DNA from: Emiliania huxleyi CCMP1516
Lineage: Eukaryota; Haptophyta; Isochrysidales; Noelaerhabdaceae
NCBI RefSeq assembly: GCF_000372725.1
Contig: NW_005200552.1
Coordinates: forward strand, 1 to 64,000
Direction of reading: 5' to 3'
DNA length: 64,000 bases
Shown: piece after piece, positions 1 to 9,985 of the stretch
Layout: each line of letters starts with the position of its first letter
Numbering within the stretch: position 1 is the first letter of the stretch
The notes under the pieces: generated by a model
Told to the model about the DNA's origin: nothing
The model's input: the letters and a program-made list of their open reading frames with translations, nothing else
Databases searched by the model: none
Translations under genes and position numbers: made by a program

Positions 1-240
1 GAGTGGCGCGATAGGAGGGTAGGCTGGCTGTGGAGGGGCGCCGCGTGGCCTCGGCAAATGAGTAGTGCTTTATGAGCGGCCAGTTTTGTGCGTATTGCAT
101 ATCGAGCCTGCGGTGTGGCCTAGTTGGTGCAGCGTTCGGGTCGGGGACGTTTTGGTCGTTGGTTGGAGCCCAGCTGGTGCAGTTCGTAGTCGCGTAGCGC
201 GCGGGTGCGCGGCAGCCTCGGCAACCGAGGCGACAGTGGC

Positions 241-300
241 GAGCAGGGGCGAGCAGGGGCGAGCAGGGGCGAGCAGGGGCGAGCAGGGGCGAGCAGGGGT
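241..300. repeat. 10-bp minisatellite, six units
   Basis: Six head-to-tail copies of GAGCAGGGGC, the last ending in T. It lies in the gene-free first 793 bases, where I see no convincing coding sequence. The 10-bp period matches the unit length of the intron-filling arrays elsewhere in the window, but no flanking exon duplication was found here. Confidence 0.85.
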
Positions 301-475
301 CAGAGCAGTGCGGCGCGCCGAATTTTTTTCGATGGGCTCGGTCAGTGGGCGTGTCAGGAGGCGGCCGGCCGGGAGAAACTCGGCAGTAAAACTCCCGCGC
401 CGGCCCAGGAGGTGGGAGTGTCACGGAGGCGGCCATTGGCGCGCGCTCCTTGTCTTCGTGGGTCCGAGTTTTTTT

Positions 476-618
476 CCGCCTTGCACTTTGAATGCCGCCG
501 TGGGGCTCCTGTCGTCAGACGTGGAGACGCGAGGGTTGCCCCCCCTTGCCCCACCACCTCGTGTGTGTGGAGAAGTTTACCTTACGGCTTTACCTTACCT
601 TACCTTACCTTACCGTAG
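476..618 (-). mobile_element. Family 1 introner-like element
   Basis: Read on the minus strand it starts with several GGTAA/GGTAAG units, then CTTCTCCACACACACGAGG, a TGGGGCAAGG block, and ends near GGCATTCAAAGTGCAAGG. The same order recurs at 3115-3278, 14229-14380, 50079-50151, 52130-52255 and 62788-62955. On the plus strand the element ends in an AG next to GTGGG, and another GTGGG stands near 412, so it may be an intron of a plus-strand gene. No recognisable exon was found on either side. Nothing else is evident in bases 1-793. Confidence 0.6.
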
Positions 619-793
619 GTGGGTGGCTCAAGAAGCTCCGTGCACGTGAACGGATGTGCAGAGGCACGCGGGTTGAGAAAAAAACGCAACGCTGAGGGGA
701 GGAACCTCTCTGGACCGTGGTTTCTTTTTACGAGCAGGAACCCACCACCGGGCCAGAGACCTCGAGAGAGTCGCGGCCGCTATCTCCTGACAC

Positions 794-1306
794 ATGCATG
801 CACATCGGCTGCGCTCTCACCTTCGCACCAGCGCCCATCGCTGCTCACTCCGCTCGTACGCACTGCCGCGACGAATAGCAAGCTCGTTGCAGCGATCCGC
901 CGCCGCATTTAAACTGCCGCCACCGCTGCTTCTCCGCCCGCGCATGCCTGCCGAGCGCTGCTTCTGCGCCGCGGCTCGACCTCCCGCACAGCGTTGCATC
1001 GACACCATCTACGCTGCGCTGGTCGATGCCAAGGAGGCGGCGGCCGTCGCCACGCCGTCGGAGACCTTTGAGCCGTCGCTCGACGCCGACGGCAAGATCC
1101 TGCTCGAACTCGGTGAGAAGGGGCAGTACGGGCTGGAGGCGCTGCCGGACGGGCGCGTGCTGCTCTTCTCGCCTCTGATCGGCCCGCGCTACTACGACTG
1201 GGACGCGGAGAACGAGTGGTTTTACGACAAGGCCGACGGCCACCTGCTAGTCGAGCTGCTCGTGCGAGAGCTGATGCACATCACGTCAGTGTGCGTCAAC
1301 CTATGA
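794..1306 (+). CDS. Frataxin, mitochondrial
   Basis: Predicted 170-residue frataxin (CyaY/FXN family), the small acidic protein that supports iron-sulfur cluster assembly with the cysteine desulfurase complex in the mitochondrial matrix. The first ~60 residues are Arg/Ser/Leu-rich with almost no acidic residues, as expected of a matrix targeting peptide. The frataxin fold follows: an acidic first helix, then beta strands with the conserved block SPLIGPRYYDW (about residues 125-135), a WFYDK strand and the final helix HLLVELLVREL. In human frataxin the matching block is SPSSGPKRYDW. The reading frame is uninterrupted, with no introner. The start is the first in-frame ATG that gives a plausible presequence; an ATG 50 codons later is the alternative but would remove most of it. 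Family assignment is fairly secure; location is inferred. Confidence 0.85.
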   Translation: MHAHRLRSHLRTSAHRCSLRSYALPRRIASSLQRSAAAFKLPPPLLLRPRMPAERCFCAAARPPAQRCIDTIYAALVDAKEAAAVATPSETFEPSLDADGKILLELGEKGQYGLEALPDGRVLLFSPLIGPRYYDWDAENEWFYDKADGHLLVELLVRELMHITSVCVNL

Positions 1307-1503
1307 AAACAATGAAATGAAAAGAGTCTCACAACGACACTTGGCCCATGATAGCCGAGAGGTGTACACAATACCCTATTTCAGCTACCTGAACCACGTA
1401 GACGTACGTGACAACGTATCCCAGGGGCCGCGCGGCCGCGGGGCGCGCCGCGCCACGCATGCCACAACGACGCCGATCCGTCGGTGATCGATCGGTGAGA
1501 AGA

Positions 1504-3536
1504 TCACGACATGACGGAAAAGGACAGCGTCGGCTGGCGGAGACCGCGGTCGGCCCGTGCGGCCGTGGCGCCACGGCCGCTGCCGCACGCCCCGCCGGGG
1601 CAGTGAATCGGGTAGTACTTCGGGAAGAGGTCGCGCGACGCGGCGCGTTTCATCTGCCCGTGCCTCCCGGCCGGCGACAGCGGGCCGTCCCTCTCCTCCG
1701 CCACGAATCTCGTCCAGTCGCGCTTCGCCCAGCCCCGTCCTGCCGCGGGCGGCGGCGAGGCGGGCGCCGCAGCCCCCTCGAGAGCGTCGATGGCCCACGC
1801 GCGCTGCGCCGGCGCAACGATGGCGCGGTCGCCAAACAGAGACGCCGCCAAGGGGCCGTCCTCTCTCCAGGGCCCCTCCTCGCCCAGCAGGGGGCGGCCG
1901 TCGGCGGCGCAGGCAGCCCACAGAGACGCAAGGAAGGTGCGCGCCTCCAGCAGAGGCACACACGCGGCCTGCTGCACCTGCGCGCTCAATACGCATACCT
2001 CAGGGCGGGAAGACGGTCTTGTGCAGCGTATTCAGAGCACCGCGTGAAGACAACGGACAGGAAGACAGTGAATACAGTGCAGCGGAACACAGTTGAATAC
2101 GCGGCCTCTCGAGCGCTGGTTGGCGAGACAAGAGCACGACTTCTGCCTCTAGCCTGCCGCACAACAAAGCGGCACATCTACTGCTGCACCTCGCCGTTGT
2201 GCTTGAGCGAGATGGCGACCAGTCTGAGACTGCCCTCGGCGGGCCCGCGGGGCGAATAGTCCACCATCATGTGCTCCGCAAAGCAGCGAGGGTGGTGGGG
2301 CAAGTCACTCCCTCCCCCCCTGCCCTTGAGCAGGAGCGGAGACACGTACACAGCACGCTCGCCCGGCACGACTGATGCGGCCCGGCAGTCTTCGCACTCG
2401 CCGCAGACACCGCAGCCCAGCCCTCCGAGGGGGATGGCGTGGACAATGCGACCCTCCCGCTCGTTGGCGTTGTGCTGGTCGCAGTACGCGCAGAGCCGCC
2501 GGCGCGCGACGCAGAAGCGGCACATGTCTGCGATGGTCGGCCTACCAGCTTCGGGTAATCTCGGGTAATCTCGGGTAATCTCGGGTGATCTCGGGTAATC
2601 TCGGCACGTGTCTGCGATGGTCGGCTTACGTGTTGAATACGCCAACCTCAGGGCGGGGAGACGGTCTCGTGCAGCGTATTCAGAGCACCGCGTGGAGACA
2701 ACGGAGGGGAGGACAGTGGGATGCAGCGGAATACAGCGGAGTACGTGTTCCCTCGTCCTCTCGAGTGCTGGTTGGGAGAGAAGAATACGTGTTCCGCGTC
2801 TAGGAGCAGGACGGTCGCCTGCCGCGCGCCGGCGCGGTGCCGAGCCAGACTCGAGTCGCGCCAGGTGCAAGGGGAACCGTGGGCGGCGCACTGCCCGCAC
2901 CCCGCTGCCCTGCCGGCGCTGCGGGCTGCGCTGCCGACGCTGCAGACTCTGTCGGCCGTGCCGGCGGCGCTGTCGGCTGCGCTGCCGGCGGCGCACTCGC
3001 GACCTGCGCTGTCGGCGTTGTTGAACTGTCCGCACCGTCGAGCGTCGCCTGGTACGCCACAAGCTTCGGGATGGAGCCCGTCGCTCGGAAGGCGGCCATC
3101 TTTTCGAAGGACGCCTTAAGGTAAGGGAAGGGAAGGTAAACTTCTCCACACACACGAGGTGGCGGGGCAAGGGCCAGGCTAGTCCCTCGCGACTCCACGT
3201 CTAGACGACAGGAGCCCCGCGGCATTCAAAGGGCAAGGCCCGGTGCGCGTGTGGGTGAGCGTGTGTGTAAAAGGACGCCTTGCCGACATTCGCGAGCTTC
3301 TTCTCCCCAGAGATACTGACCGTCTCGGCGGTGACGGCAAAGGCGCAGGCGGCGAACGCCTGCGCCGCCTTGCGGTAAGCCGAGCCCTTGGTGCCGGCGT
3401 TCTCCGGCTCCGCCTTGAAGGTGGCGTCCGCGAGGACCCAGAAGACGTCGACGAGGCCCTGATTCCCCGCGTGCTGCGCCGTCGGCTTCTTGGCGTCGGC
3501 GAGAGCGATGCGTCGGCGCGTCTCGCTGGGCAGCAT
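1504..3536 (-). CDS. HhH (Pol-beta-like) / PARP-type zinc-finger-like protein, 4 exons
   Basis: Hand-built model with exons 3536-3279, 3114-2819, 2541-2190 and 1977-1504 (1380 nt, 459 residues, all phases consistent). The N-terminus resembles the 8-kDa/HhH region of DNA polymerase beta and terminal transferases: NQGLVDVFWVLAD, AYRKAAQAF, then GEKKLANVGK joined across intron 1 to ASFEKMAAFRATGSIPKL, the counterpart of LPGVGxKIxxKIDEFLxTGKLxKL. An Ala/Pro/Thr-rich linker follows. Exon 3 has several CxxC pairs (CRFC, CAYC, CGVCGEC) ending in HHPRCF, like the CxxC...HxxC zinc site of PARP fingers. Exon 4 is unrecognised. No nucleotidyltransferase or PARP catalytic domain is visible. A role in DNA-damage binding is only inference. 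Introns are 3278-3115 (GC-AG), 2818-2542 (GC-AG) and 2189-1978 (GT-AG), each between duplicated exon sequence. Confidence 0.7.
1978..2189 (-). mobile_element. Family 3 introner intron
   Basis: A GT-AG intron of 212 nt. The donor side reads GAG|GTGCAGCAG and the acceptor side CAG|GTGCAGCAG, so GTGCAGCAG is duplicated. The interior carries the family 3 core (minus strand): CTAGAGGC, CCAACCAGCGCTCGAGAGG, then CGCGGTG, GAATACGCTGCAC and CCCGCCCTGAGG. The same core is in the introns at 2542-2818, 40501-40651 and 40687-40966. Confidence 0.8.
2542..2818 (-). mobile_element. Composite intron: family 3 plus GAGATTACCC array
   Basis: A 277-nt GC-AG intron made of two insertions. The 5' part (about 2818-2625) is a family 3 element between AGGCGACCGTC and AGCCGACCATC. 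The 3' part (about 2624-2542) is five units of GAGATTACCC-type repeat between two copies of GCCGACCATCGCAGAC. Splicing from the outer donor to the inner acceptor joins GGCAG to GCCGACC in frame. Confidence 0.75.
3115..3278 (-). mobile_element. Family 1 introner intron
   Basis: A 164-nt GC-AG intron. AAGGCGTCCTT is present at both edges: the left copy gives AAG|GCGTCC as donor, the right copy follows TTAAG. The inside is the family 1 element with CTTCTCCACACACACGAGG on the plus strand. Removal joins GGCAAG to GCGTCCTTC and completes the HhH motif, which is independent support for the splice. Confidence 0.85.
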
Positions 3537-5535
3537 GTGTGCGCGTGGGTGTGTGCGTGGTAGATGCTCGACACCACTCCTCGGTGCGCCTGCAGAGGAG
3601 GGGCGCAGCGAGGCCGTCAGCGAGCCAGCTGTCATGCTCGAGAGGTGTTTGTATCGTCTCGGAGACGCGGTGTGTGCTCGCGGGGTCGGGAAGGGTCTCA
3701 CTGGTTTATCGTGGGGAGCGCCAGCGCAGGCTGGGTTCCGGCGTTGGGTATAGGGCAGTTATCGGCCGACGGGACGCGCACTCGAGGGTAGTGCCGACGG
3801 GACGCGGCTCCGAGGGCGACTCTCGCGAAGGCACGGCTGGCAACCGTGGCGTGGGGCTCGCGTTCGACAAGACCGGGATCGCTCTACCGGCAAACCTCTC
3901 GCTGACATGCGCGCCCCGTCGAGCTGACGGCGGGCGCGCTGAGGTCGCACGCCAAGCCCAGTTATGCCAATGGCATGCGATCAAGAATCGGCTCACGCGC
4001 CTCTACTCGCACGCATACGCTCACCCATAGAATTGTCACCGCCAGTGAGTGCGAGATAGGGCTAGCGGCTGGCGGCTAGCCTCTGAGGAGAGTGACCAGA
4101 GACACCTCACATGACCCCACACACGGTCTAGTCCGGCCTCGCGGTCGGCGGAGATTGCTAGAGGACGAGCAAGCCTGCTCTAGCCTCACGCGTTCTCCCC
4201 TGTCGTCTGTTGTGTTGTTGTGCCCTTGTTTGTTCTCTTGGCACCTTGGAGTGCTGGGGGGGGCGACAGGGAGGATGTGGCCTTGAGTTATGTGTACGCC
4301 AACTCAGGGTGGGTGGCAGCCAGCTGGCTGTGTGTCTTGTGAGCTTGTTTGTGTCTGTGTGTCGTTCGTGTGCGTGTCGTCATCATCTGTCCCGCGTCCA
4401 CCGCGCCGACGAGCCTCGCGCGACCACCAGCCAGCTTTTCGAGGGGCCCGAGGACGGTGCGTCGAGAGAGCTGACACTCAAAGTAGCTCTCGAGTTTTTT
4501 GCCTCTTTTTGAGCGATGCTGCTGCACACCCAGCCCACCAGTGATACTAGACGCACCAGATTCACCCCGTCGCGAGCTTGACCGCCACCCCGGTGACCGC
4601 CCACAGGTGGCTGTTCGCGGGGGCGCGGCGGGCGTGCCGCTCGAGCAGACCAGGCTGAAGCCACCTCAGGACCCCACCTCGAGCCGGTGGCGCCACCCGC
4701 GACGCTGCCCGCCTTCGCCGCGCCAGCCGCCGGCTCGCTGCAGCCGCATCGCGCGGTGCCCGACCACCGGCGCGCCCGCCCGCTCGCCTTCTCGCGCCGC
4801 CTCTCGGCGCGCAAAGCCGCTCACACACCGCGTACTCAGCTATCGGCGCGACATCACCCCCGCGCAGGCACCTCGCGACGGGTCGACGCACTCGTAGGGC
4901 TCAACGCAGAACTACGGAGCGACCTCCGCCGCGGCTCGGCGCTGCCCATGGCAGCAACAGGTGCCGCCCCACCACCCGCCTGCTGCCTCTGCCTCTCTCA
5001 GCCCTGCGACCCCTCCGCCAATGCACACCTCGAACGCGACGTCAGATCCCGCTGCGACGGGCAACATTCGCGGCGATGAGGCCTCCGCCAGCACTGATCG
5101 TCACAACTCGTCTGTTAAGCTACACCTTTTTGCCCTCTGCAGGTGAGCGGACCGCTGAGGGAATGACCTTTTGGCGCGGCGCTGCTATGTGCCTGCGCGC
5201 TCATGGCGCCTTCAGGGGTGCGCCTGAGGCGTGTAGACTGCGGGGCGCCGCGATAGCGCGGCGCCGACGGTTGTGTCGCGCACTGTCACACCCACGACAC
5301 GGTCACAGTGTGTGTGCAGTGCGTCCACTCCGGCGACCGTGACGCCGTCGGCGCTCGTCAAAAACATCTACTGTGGAGCTCTAAGTGTGGTTACGTGTTG
5401 TACTAGTGATGTTGCACTAGGCGGCCCGTTTTTAGCAAAAAGAAGATACCACATCGCGCGTGGTCATCGAAAAACCGCATGTTCGCCCGTCTGGGACCTT
5501 TTCGTACGGCTCCAAAAACCGCTCCTTAACGACGA
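3537..5535. other. Gene-free interval with two dispersed repeats
   Basis: No gene is supported here. ORFs around 4.4-5.3 kb on both strands are Arg/Ala/Pro-rich and give no recognisable domain. About 4246-4393 has a near-identical reverse-complement partner at about 20498-20648. About 5371-5455 (CTAGGCGGCCCG, TTAGCAAAAAG) is repeated at 63915-64000. Confidence 0.5.
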
Positions 5536-6975
5536 CTACGCGGCCCGACGGTCGATTTGCGCCTTCTCAGCGGTGGAGGGGATGTGGGCGGTACGTGCGG
5601 ACCGCGTGGTGCTGCGATGGCTTGACACGGTTCTCTCCAGATAGGGCGTGTCTACGTCGCTCACAGCATCGATCGAGAGGCCCGTGCTCCACGTGTTTGG
5701 GCGCGACTGGGAAAGCTTGGGGCTTAGGCTGAGGCGCAAGTCGGAGATCGCTGCGACGGAGCCGAGGCCAGCACCGAACGAGCCGACCACGAGCGAGTGC
5801 CTTCCCGACGTCAGCGACTTGCGGCTCAGCCGGCCCCTCAGAATAGACCCCTGGGTGCGATCTCCTCGCAGCTGCGAGAGCATGGGGCGGGGCGGCAAGC
5901 TCGTGGCCGACTCGGCGGCGTCGCTCGACGTACTTCCCGAATGGCCACTCCCGCCCTCCGCTCCGCGCTCTAGCTCGAGAGCAGCCTTGTCGCTCTCATC
6001 GCTGCTGCCCTCCTCGTCACCCCCCGGCTCCGCGCCGACCGAGCTGAAGTACGAGAGACCGACGAGCCCGACCGTCGCAGTGACCACCCCGCACGCGTAT
6101 GCCCAGAGGTCCCCCGAAGACAGAGACTCAAACTCGTCGAGCAGGATGCCGCCGGCCGACGTGGTGCACACGATGAGCAAGAACTGGTAGGCCGGCACGG
6201 CGAGCGCCACAGCCGCACCGACGAGAGTACGGTTGAGGAGGGTCAGGTGCAGCGGCGCCGAGACGCAGAGGCCGAGGAGCGCCAGCGCGAGTGGCACGGC
6301 AGTCGCGGGGAAGGCAGAGGCGGTGGTCGAGACGACCTTAAGCATCAGTTGGGAGATGCAGCCAGTGGCCGCCGCGGCGAAGGCGGAGATCAGCGGCAAC
6401 ACCGAGGACTTGTCGCTGACTCCGCAGACGCTCTTGGAGAGAACGAGAGCCGCGGTGATCAAGGCAGCGGCAGCAAAGAGCGCAAAGCGCGGGCGCGTAT
6501 ACGCCGCCAGGAGTGCGGGCAGCGAAGGCGCGCTCTCCTCGTGCGGGCCGAATGTGGATACGAGAGTCACGCCCAGCAGAACCAAAGCGATGCACGCGAG
6601 GTCCGCGCGCTCCAGCCTCTCTGCTGGAGAGGTGAGCAGGCCGCTGGCAGCCAGGAGCAACGAGAACGCGATGGTCAGGCCAGCGAAGGGCGCGACGACC
6701 GAGAGCGGCAGGACCCCGAGGACCGCCACCTCGACGACTGTTGCAAGGATGCCGAGCAGCACGAACCCCGCAATCCACTTTGGATTCCGCCACGGTGGGA
6801 GGTCCGGTCGGCTGTCGCCGGCCGCCTTCATCAACAGCAAGCCAGAGGCGCTGCAGAAGCAGCCGACGGGCAGCAGCAGCATCCCCGCGCTGCGCGAAAG
6901 CGGCATGTTGACCTCAATGGTGCCCACTATGTACCCCCAGACCCCCATACCCCATACAGTTGTACCCCCATACAT
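5536..6975 (-). CDS. NIPA-type (DUF803) magnesium transporter
   Basis: A 479-residue intronless membrane protein of the NIPA/DUF803 branch of the drug/metabolite transporter superfamily, predicted to move Mg2+ or other divalent cations. About nine hydrophobic segments fill residues ~28-310. Hallmarks are SASGLLLMKAAG in the first segment, VLPLSVVAPFAGLTIAFSLL in the third, and GGILLDEFESLS, which matches the NIPA block before the last segments (typically GGIxFKEF). The last ~165 residues are a Ser/Arg-rich cytosolic tail without a known domain, longer than in animal NIPA. Start is uncertain: ATG at 6975 or at 6906, the latter beginning nearer the first segment. The membrane and its compartment cannot be told from sequence. 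It lies about 180 bp downstream of the TauD gene on the same strand. Confidence 0.8.
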   Translation of the reverse strand: MYGGTTVWGMGVWGYIVGTIEVNMPLSRSAGMLLLPVGCFCSASGLLLMKAAGDSRPDLPPWRNPKWIAGFVLLGILATVVEVAVLGVLPLSVVAPFAGLTIAFSLLLAASGLLTSPAERLERADLACIALVLLGVTLVSTFGPHEESAPSLPALLAAYTRPRFALFAAAALITAALVLSKSVCGVSDKSSVLPLISAFAAAATGCISQLMLKVVSTTASAFPATAVPLALALLGLCVSAPLHLTLLNRTLVGAAVALAVPAYQFLLIVCTTSAGGILLDEFESLSSGDLWAYACGVVTATVGLVGLSYFSSVGAEPGGDEEGSSDESDKAALELERGAEGGSGHSGSTSSDAAESATSLPPRPMLSQLRGDRTQGSILRGRLSRKSLTSGRHSLVVGSFGAGLGSVAAISDLRLSLSPKLSQSRPNTWSTGLSIDAVSDVDTPYLERTVSSHRSTTRSARTAHIPSTAEKAQIDRRAA

Positions 6976-7153
6976 GTGTACTCACTCACTCACCCCCATA
7001 CACCTTCCTCCGGCCATGCTGCAGCTCTCGCTGCCCGTCGTTGTCGGATTCTATAGTGAGATCTATCACATCCCGCAAATCTCCGTCTTTTGCCTTGAAG
7101 GGATCTTGTATGATCCCCCTCTGGGGAATGATTATGACTTGCGTCGCGCCGAC

Positions 7154-8442
7154 TCAATTCCGCATGGGCGCCGTCCCGTTCCAGCGGAAACCCACGCCCC
7201 AGTGGTCGGACGCCTGCCACACGCCGCCGCGCGCGCCCAAGCCGGCGGGGCACGCGCCCCAGATGTACGCGAAGGGCGCGAGCCCGGACTCGGGCGGCGG
7301 GTCGAGCGAGTGCCTGCCTCGCAGCGTGGTGCGGTGGAGCACGCGCAGGCCGGCCGCGGCGGACGCGTCGTGCGCGCCGCTCGCCGCGCGGTGCGACACT
7401 GCGAGGTTGTCGAGGAGGAGCAGGTCGTGCCGGCGGTAGGTGTGGTGCGCGCGGTGCGGCGCCTGCTCTCCGCCGCGAGGAGGCGTGAGGAGGCGCGCGC
7501 TCGTCCGGCGAGGTCATCAGCTGCGGTGCGGGCGCTGCCGACGAGAGCAGCGCCTCCAGCTGCCCCGCGAGCCGGCGCACCGCCCCGCGGCCCAGCAGCC
7601 GGTGTCCGAGCGCGGCGCTCGGCGCGACGGCCGGGTCCATCGCCTCGAGGGGCGGCGCCGGGAGCGATGGGGCGGTCGGCCAGCGCACGACGGCGCCTAC
7701 GCTCGCCCCCAAACAGGGTTCCTCCCCTCTCCGGGCGGCTCGCCGGCGGCCCCTTCTCTCTGGGGCGGCCCGCCCGTCTGGCCGAGGTGGACAAAGAGCG
7801 TCCTGCGGCCTGTGCGAGGGTGGAGGTGGACGAGCGGGTGGACGGCGCCGGAGTAGGCGTTGACAGTCGCCAGCCGGCTCCACGCCTACCGAAGGACGTG
7901 ACCGGGCTCAACAGAGAGCTCGTGGCGCACGGTCGCTGTCTCCCGCGGGCCCGCCGCCTCCCGCTGCGCCGCCGGCAGGGCGTCAAAGGCGGCGGCGAGG
8001 TGGGACATCTCGGTCCCGCCGCCGACGCGGGGCACGGCCTGCGCGTGGAAGAGCACGTGCGAGAATACCCGCCGCTCGAAGCTTCCGTCGGCGTGCCACT
8101 GCGGCCCGACTCGCACGACTCCGTGCTCCTCCCGGTTTGACAGCCGCAGGATATCGCAGTGCGCGGCGGCGGCGTGGCAGGTGTGCTCGGCGGCAAGCCC
8201 GCCAAAGTACTCGCTCACCGCACGCAGCGCCGTGCCTGGCAGAGACTGGTTCCGAAAGACCAGGTAGCCGTGCTCCGCTGCGGCGTCGGCGAGGCAGGCG
8301 AGGACTCGCGCCGTCGGCCGGTGGCCAGCGAGGTTTGGCAGCCCGTGCACGACGGCGCCAAAGGGCTGGAGCCGCTCCAGGCGGAAGTCGGCCGCAGTCG
8401 GCGGGCAGAGCGGATGTTTCAGGGCTCCGCCCGGATCAATTC
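7154..8442 (-). CDS. TauD/TfdA-family Fe(II)/2-oxoglutarate dioxygenase, 5' end unresolved
   Basis: Exons inferred at 8442-7958, 7885-7774, 7696-7536 and 7462-7154 (phase-consistent, ~355 residues). The double-stranded beta-helix dioxygenase is recognised by PFGAVVHGLPNL, QWHADGSF (HxD iron ligands), SGAVHPLVHLHP, RTGRRTLFVHLG, HDLLLLDNLAVSHRA and RVLHRTTLRG (distal His and 2OG-binding Arg). Introns are 7957-7886, 7773-7697 and 7535-7463, all GC-AG and 72-77 nt. The first is a multiple of 3 and contains a TAG, so unspliced the gene looks broken. The first exon begins after an acceptor-like GCGCAG and has no ATG in frame, so a short 5' exon is missing; an ATG at about 8472 is in another phase. 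Substrate unknown. Confidence 0.7.
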
Positions 8443-8696
8443 CTGCGCGCCGGAATCAGAGTCGTGGACATGAGAGACCGGCGGAATGGAGGGCGGTTTA
8501 GCGAGAGCGGGACGAGGGGAGCGACTGCGGTCACCTGGCCTCACGCTCGTCCGCATAGCCGGGCCAAGCCGTGCGTCAAGCTGCACTCATGCGCTTCCAC
8601 CGTGCCTCCCCGTCTAGCAGGCCCCCCGGGGCCCCGTGCCCGTTTGTTGCCGTTGTTGTATGCCGGCCGCCGAGTTCATAAAAAAAATTTTTGGTG

Positions 8697-9895
8697 TTTA
8701 TAAAATGAATTCCGGGGCACAGGACGCGGCACAAACGGGGTACACCAAAAGGCACGGGCTGGGCGTTCACTCGAACGCCATGCACATGGCGCGGAGCAGC
8801 CCCGGGTTGGTGTCGAACCCGAGCGGGTCCTCCTCCCAATCCCGGCGCCCACCCTCCGCGTCGTCCTGCTCGTCGTGCGCGTCGAGCACCCTGCCGAGGC
8901 ACAGGATCGTCCCCTTGGGAACGCCTGCCCCTCGCGCGCGCGGGAACTCTCCCTGCACCGCCATCACGAACTTCTCGCGCGCCCACTTGCCGCCACGGCG
9001 GCAGTGCTGGGGCGCGCGCTCGCGCAGCTCCTCGTAGAGCTCCTCGGCCCTCGCCACCTCCGCCGCCCAGCCCTCCGCCGACGCCTGAGCCGACTTCTTC
9101 TCCCTGAGCGTCTTGAACACCGGCGGCGGCGCCGGCGATGGTGCCACCTCCGGCTCGCCCGCCGCCTCTGCAGCGCGACGCCCCTTCCTTGCCTTCTCCT
9201 TGAGCCGCTTCCTAGCGCTCTTGGTCAACGCCGGCGCCGCCGCCGCGGCCTCTAGCGCGGCCTCGCCGGCCGCCGCACCGGCGATGGATGTCGAGGATGA
9301 TGAAGATGATGAAGCCGTTGTCGCGTTGCAAGCGGGGCGGAGAGAGTCGAAAAAAGGAGTGACCCTGTCCGTTGTGCCAGCGCAGCCTGGCGCAGACGCC
9401 AGGCCGCGCAGGGGCGCGGCCAATGCCGCAGCCTCCCCGCTGCCCGTTTCGGGCTCCTCCTCCTTCGCCGCCTCAGCCACCTCTGCCGCCGCCTCCGCCG
9501 CCGCGCGAGCCGCCGCCGCGCGAGCCGCCGCCGCGCGAACCGAATCGCGAGCCAATATCTTGAACTCCCTCTCGCGAGCCGCGCCGCGCAGACTTCCGCC
9601 CAGGAGCGCACGTCCCGGCAGCAGCGCACGTCCCGGACATCGCCACCATCCCGGCCGCGACGCGCCTCGATGTCCTCATACGCCCGCACCGTCGCCATCG
9701 CCGACGCCAGCAGCCGAATCGCTGCCCCATCGAGGAGGCAGCGTTCGTCGTAATTTGCGGGCCAGATTGTGGCGTATCCGCGGGCGCATATCACGCCGCA
9801 AGGCCCGGCACTCAAAGGGTCAGGAGGCCGGTAGGCATGGATGAAGGCCGCTGATGAAGATGATGAAGCCGTTGTCGCGTTGCAAGCGGGGCGGA
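8697..9895 (-). pseudogene. Duplicated gene, copy 1 (frameshifted)
   Basis: Inverted partner of 32951-34137, near-identical by eye. The encoded protein is unrecognised: an N-terminal part with CGVICARGYATIWPA, Ala-rich runs, a Lys/Arg-rich segment (KSARKRLKEKARKGRR) and a C-terminal part with GTILCLGRVLDAHDE that ends in AMCMAFE. Relative to copy 2 there are two extra bases near 9575-9585, which separate the N-terminal frame (to ~9580) from the C-terminal frame (9555-8767). The 3' half is intact here, unlike in copy 2. The similarity runs past the stop into 3' flanking sequence, so whole segments were duplicated, not just the reading frame. Confidence 0.65.
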
Positions 9896-9985
9896 GTCGC
9901 TGTTGGCGTCTCGAGGTCTCGAATACCCAGTATCTCGGTGATCTCGGCGGACCAGCTGACCAGCTGACCGGACCGGCGGACCACG

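Noticed and set aside
4383-5340. Possible genes in 4.4-5.3 kb
   Set aside because: Arg/Ala/Pro-rich ORFs on both strands without domain, splice logic or start context. Not enough support.
7886-7888. TAG taken as proof that the TauD gene is dead
   Set aside because: A 72-nt GC-AG intron flanked by similar words removes it and yields the conserved WSRLATVN block.
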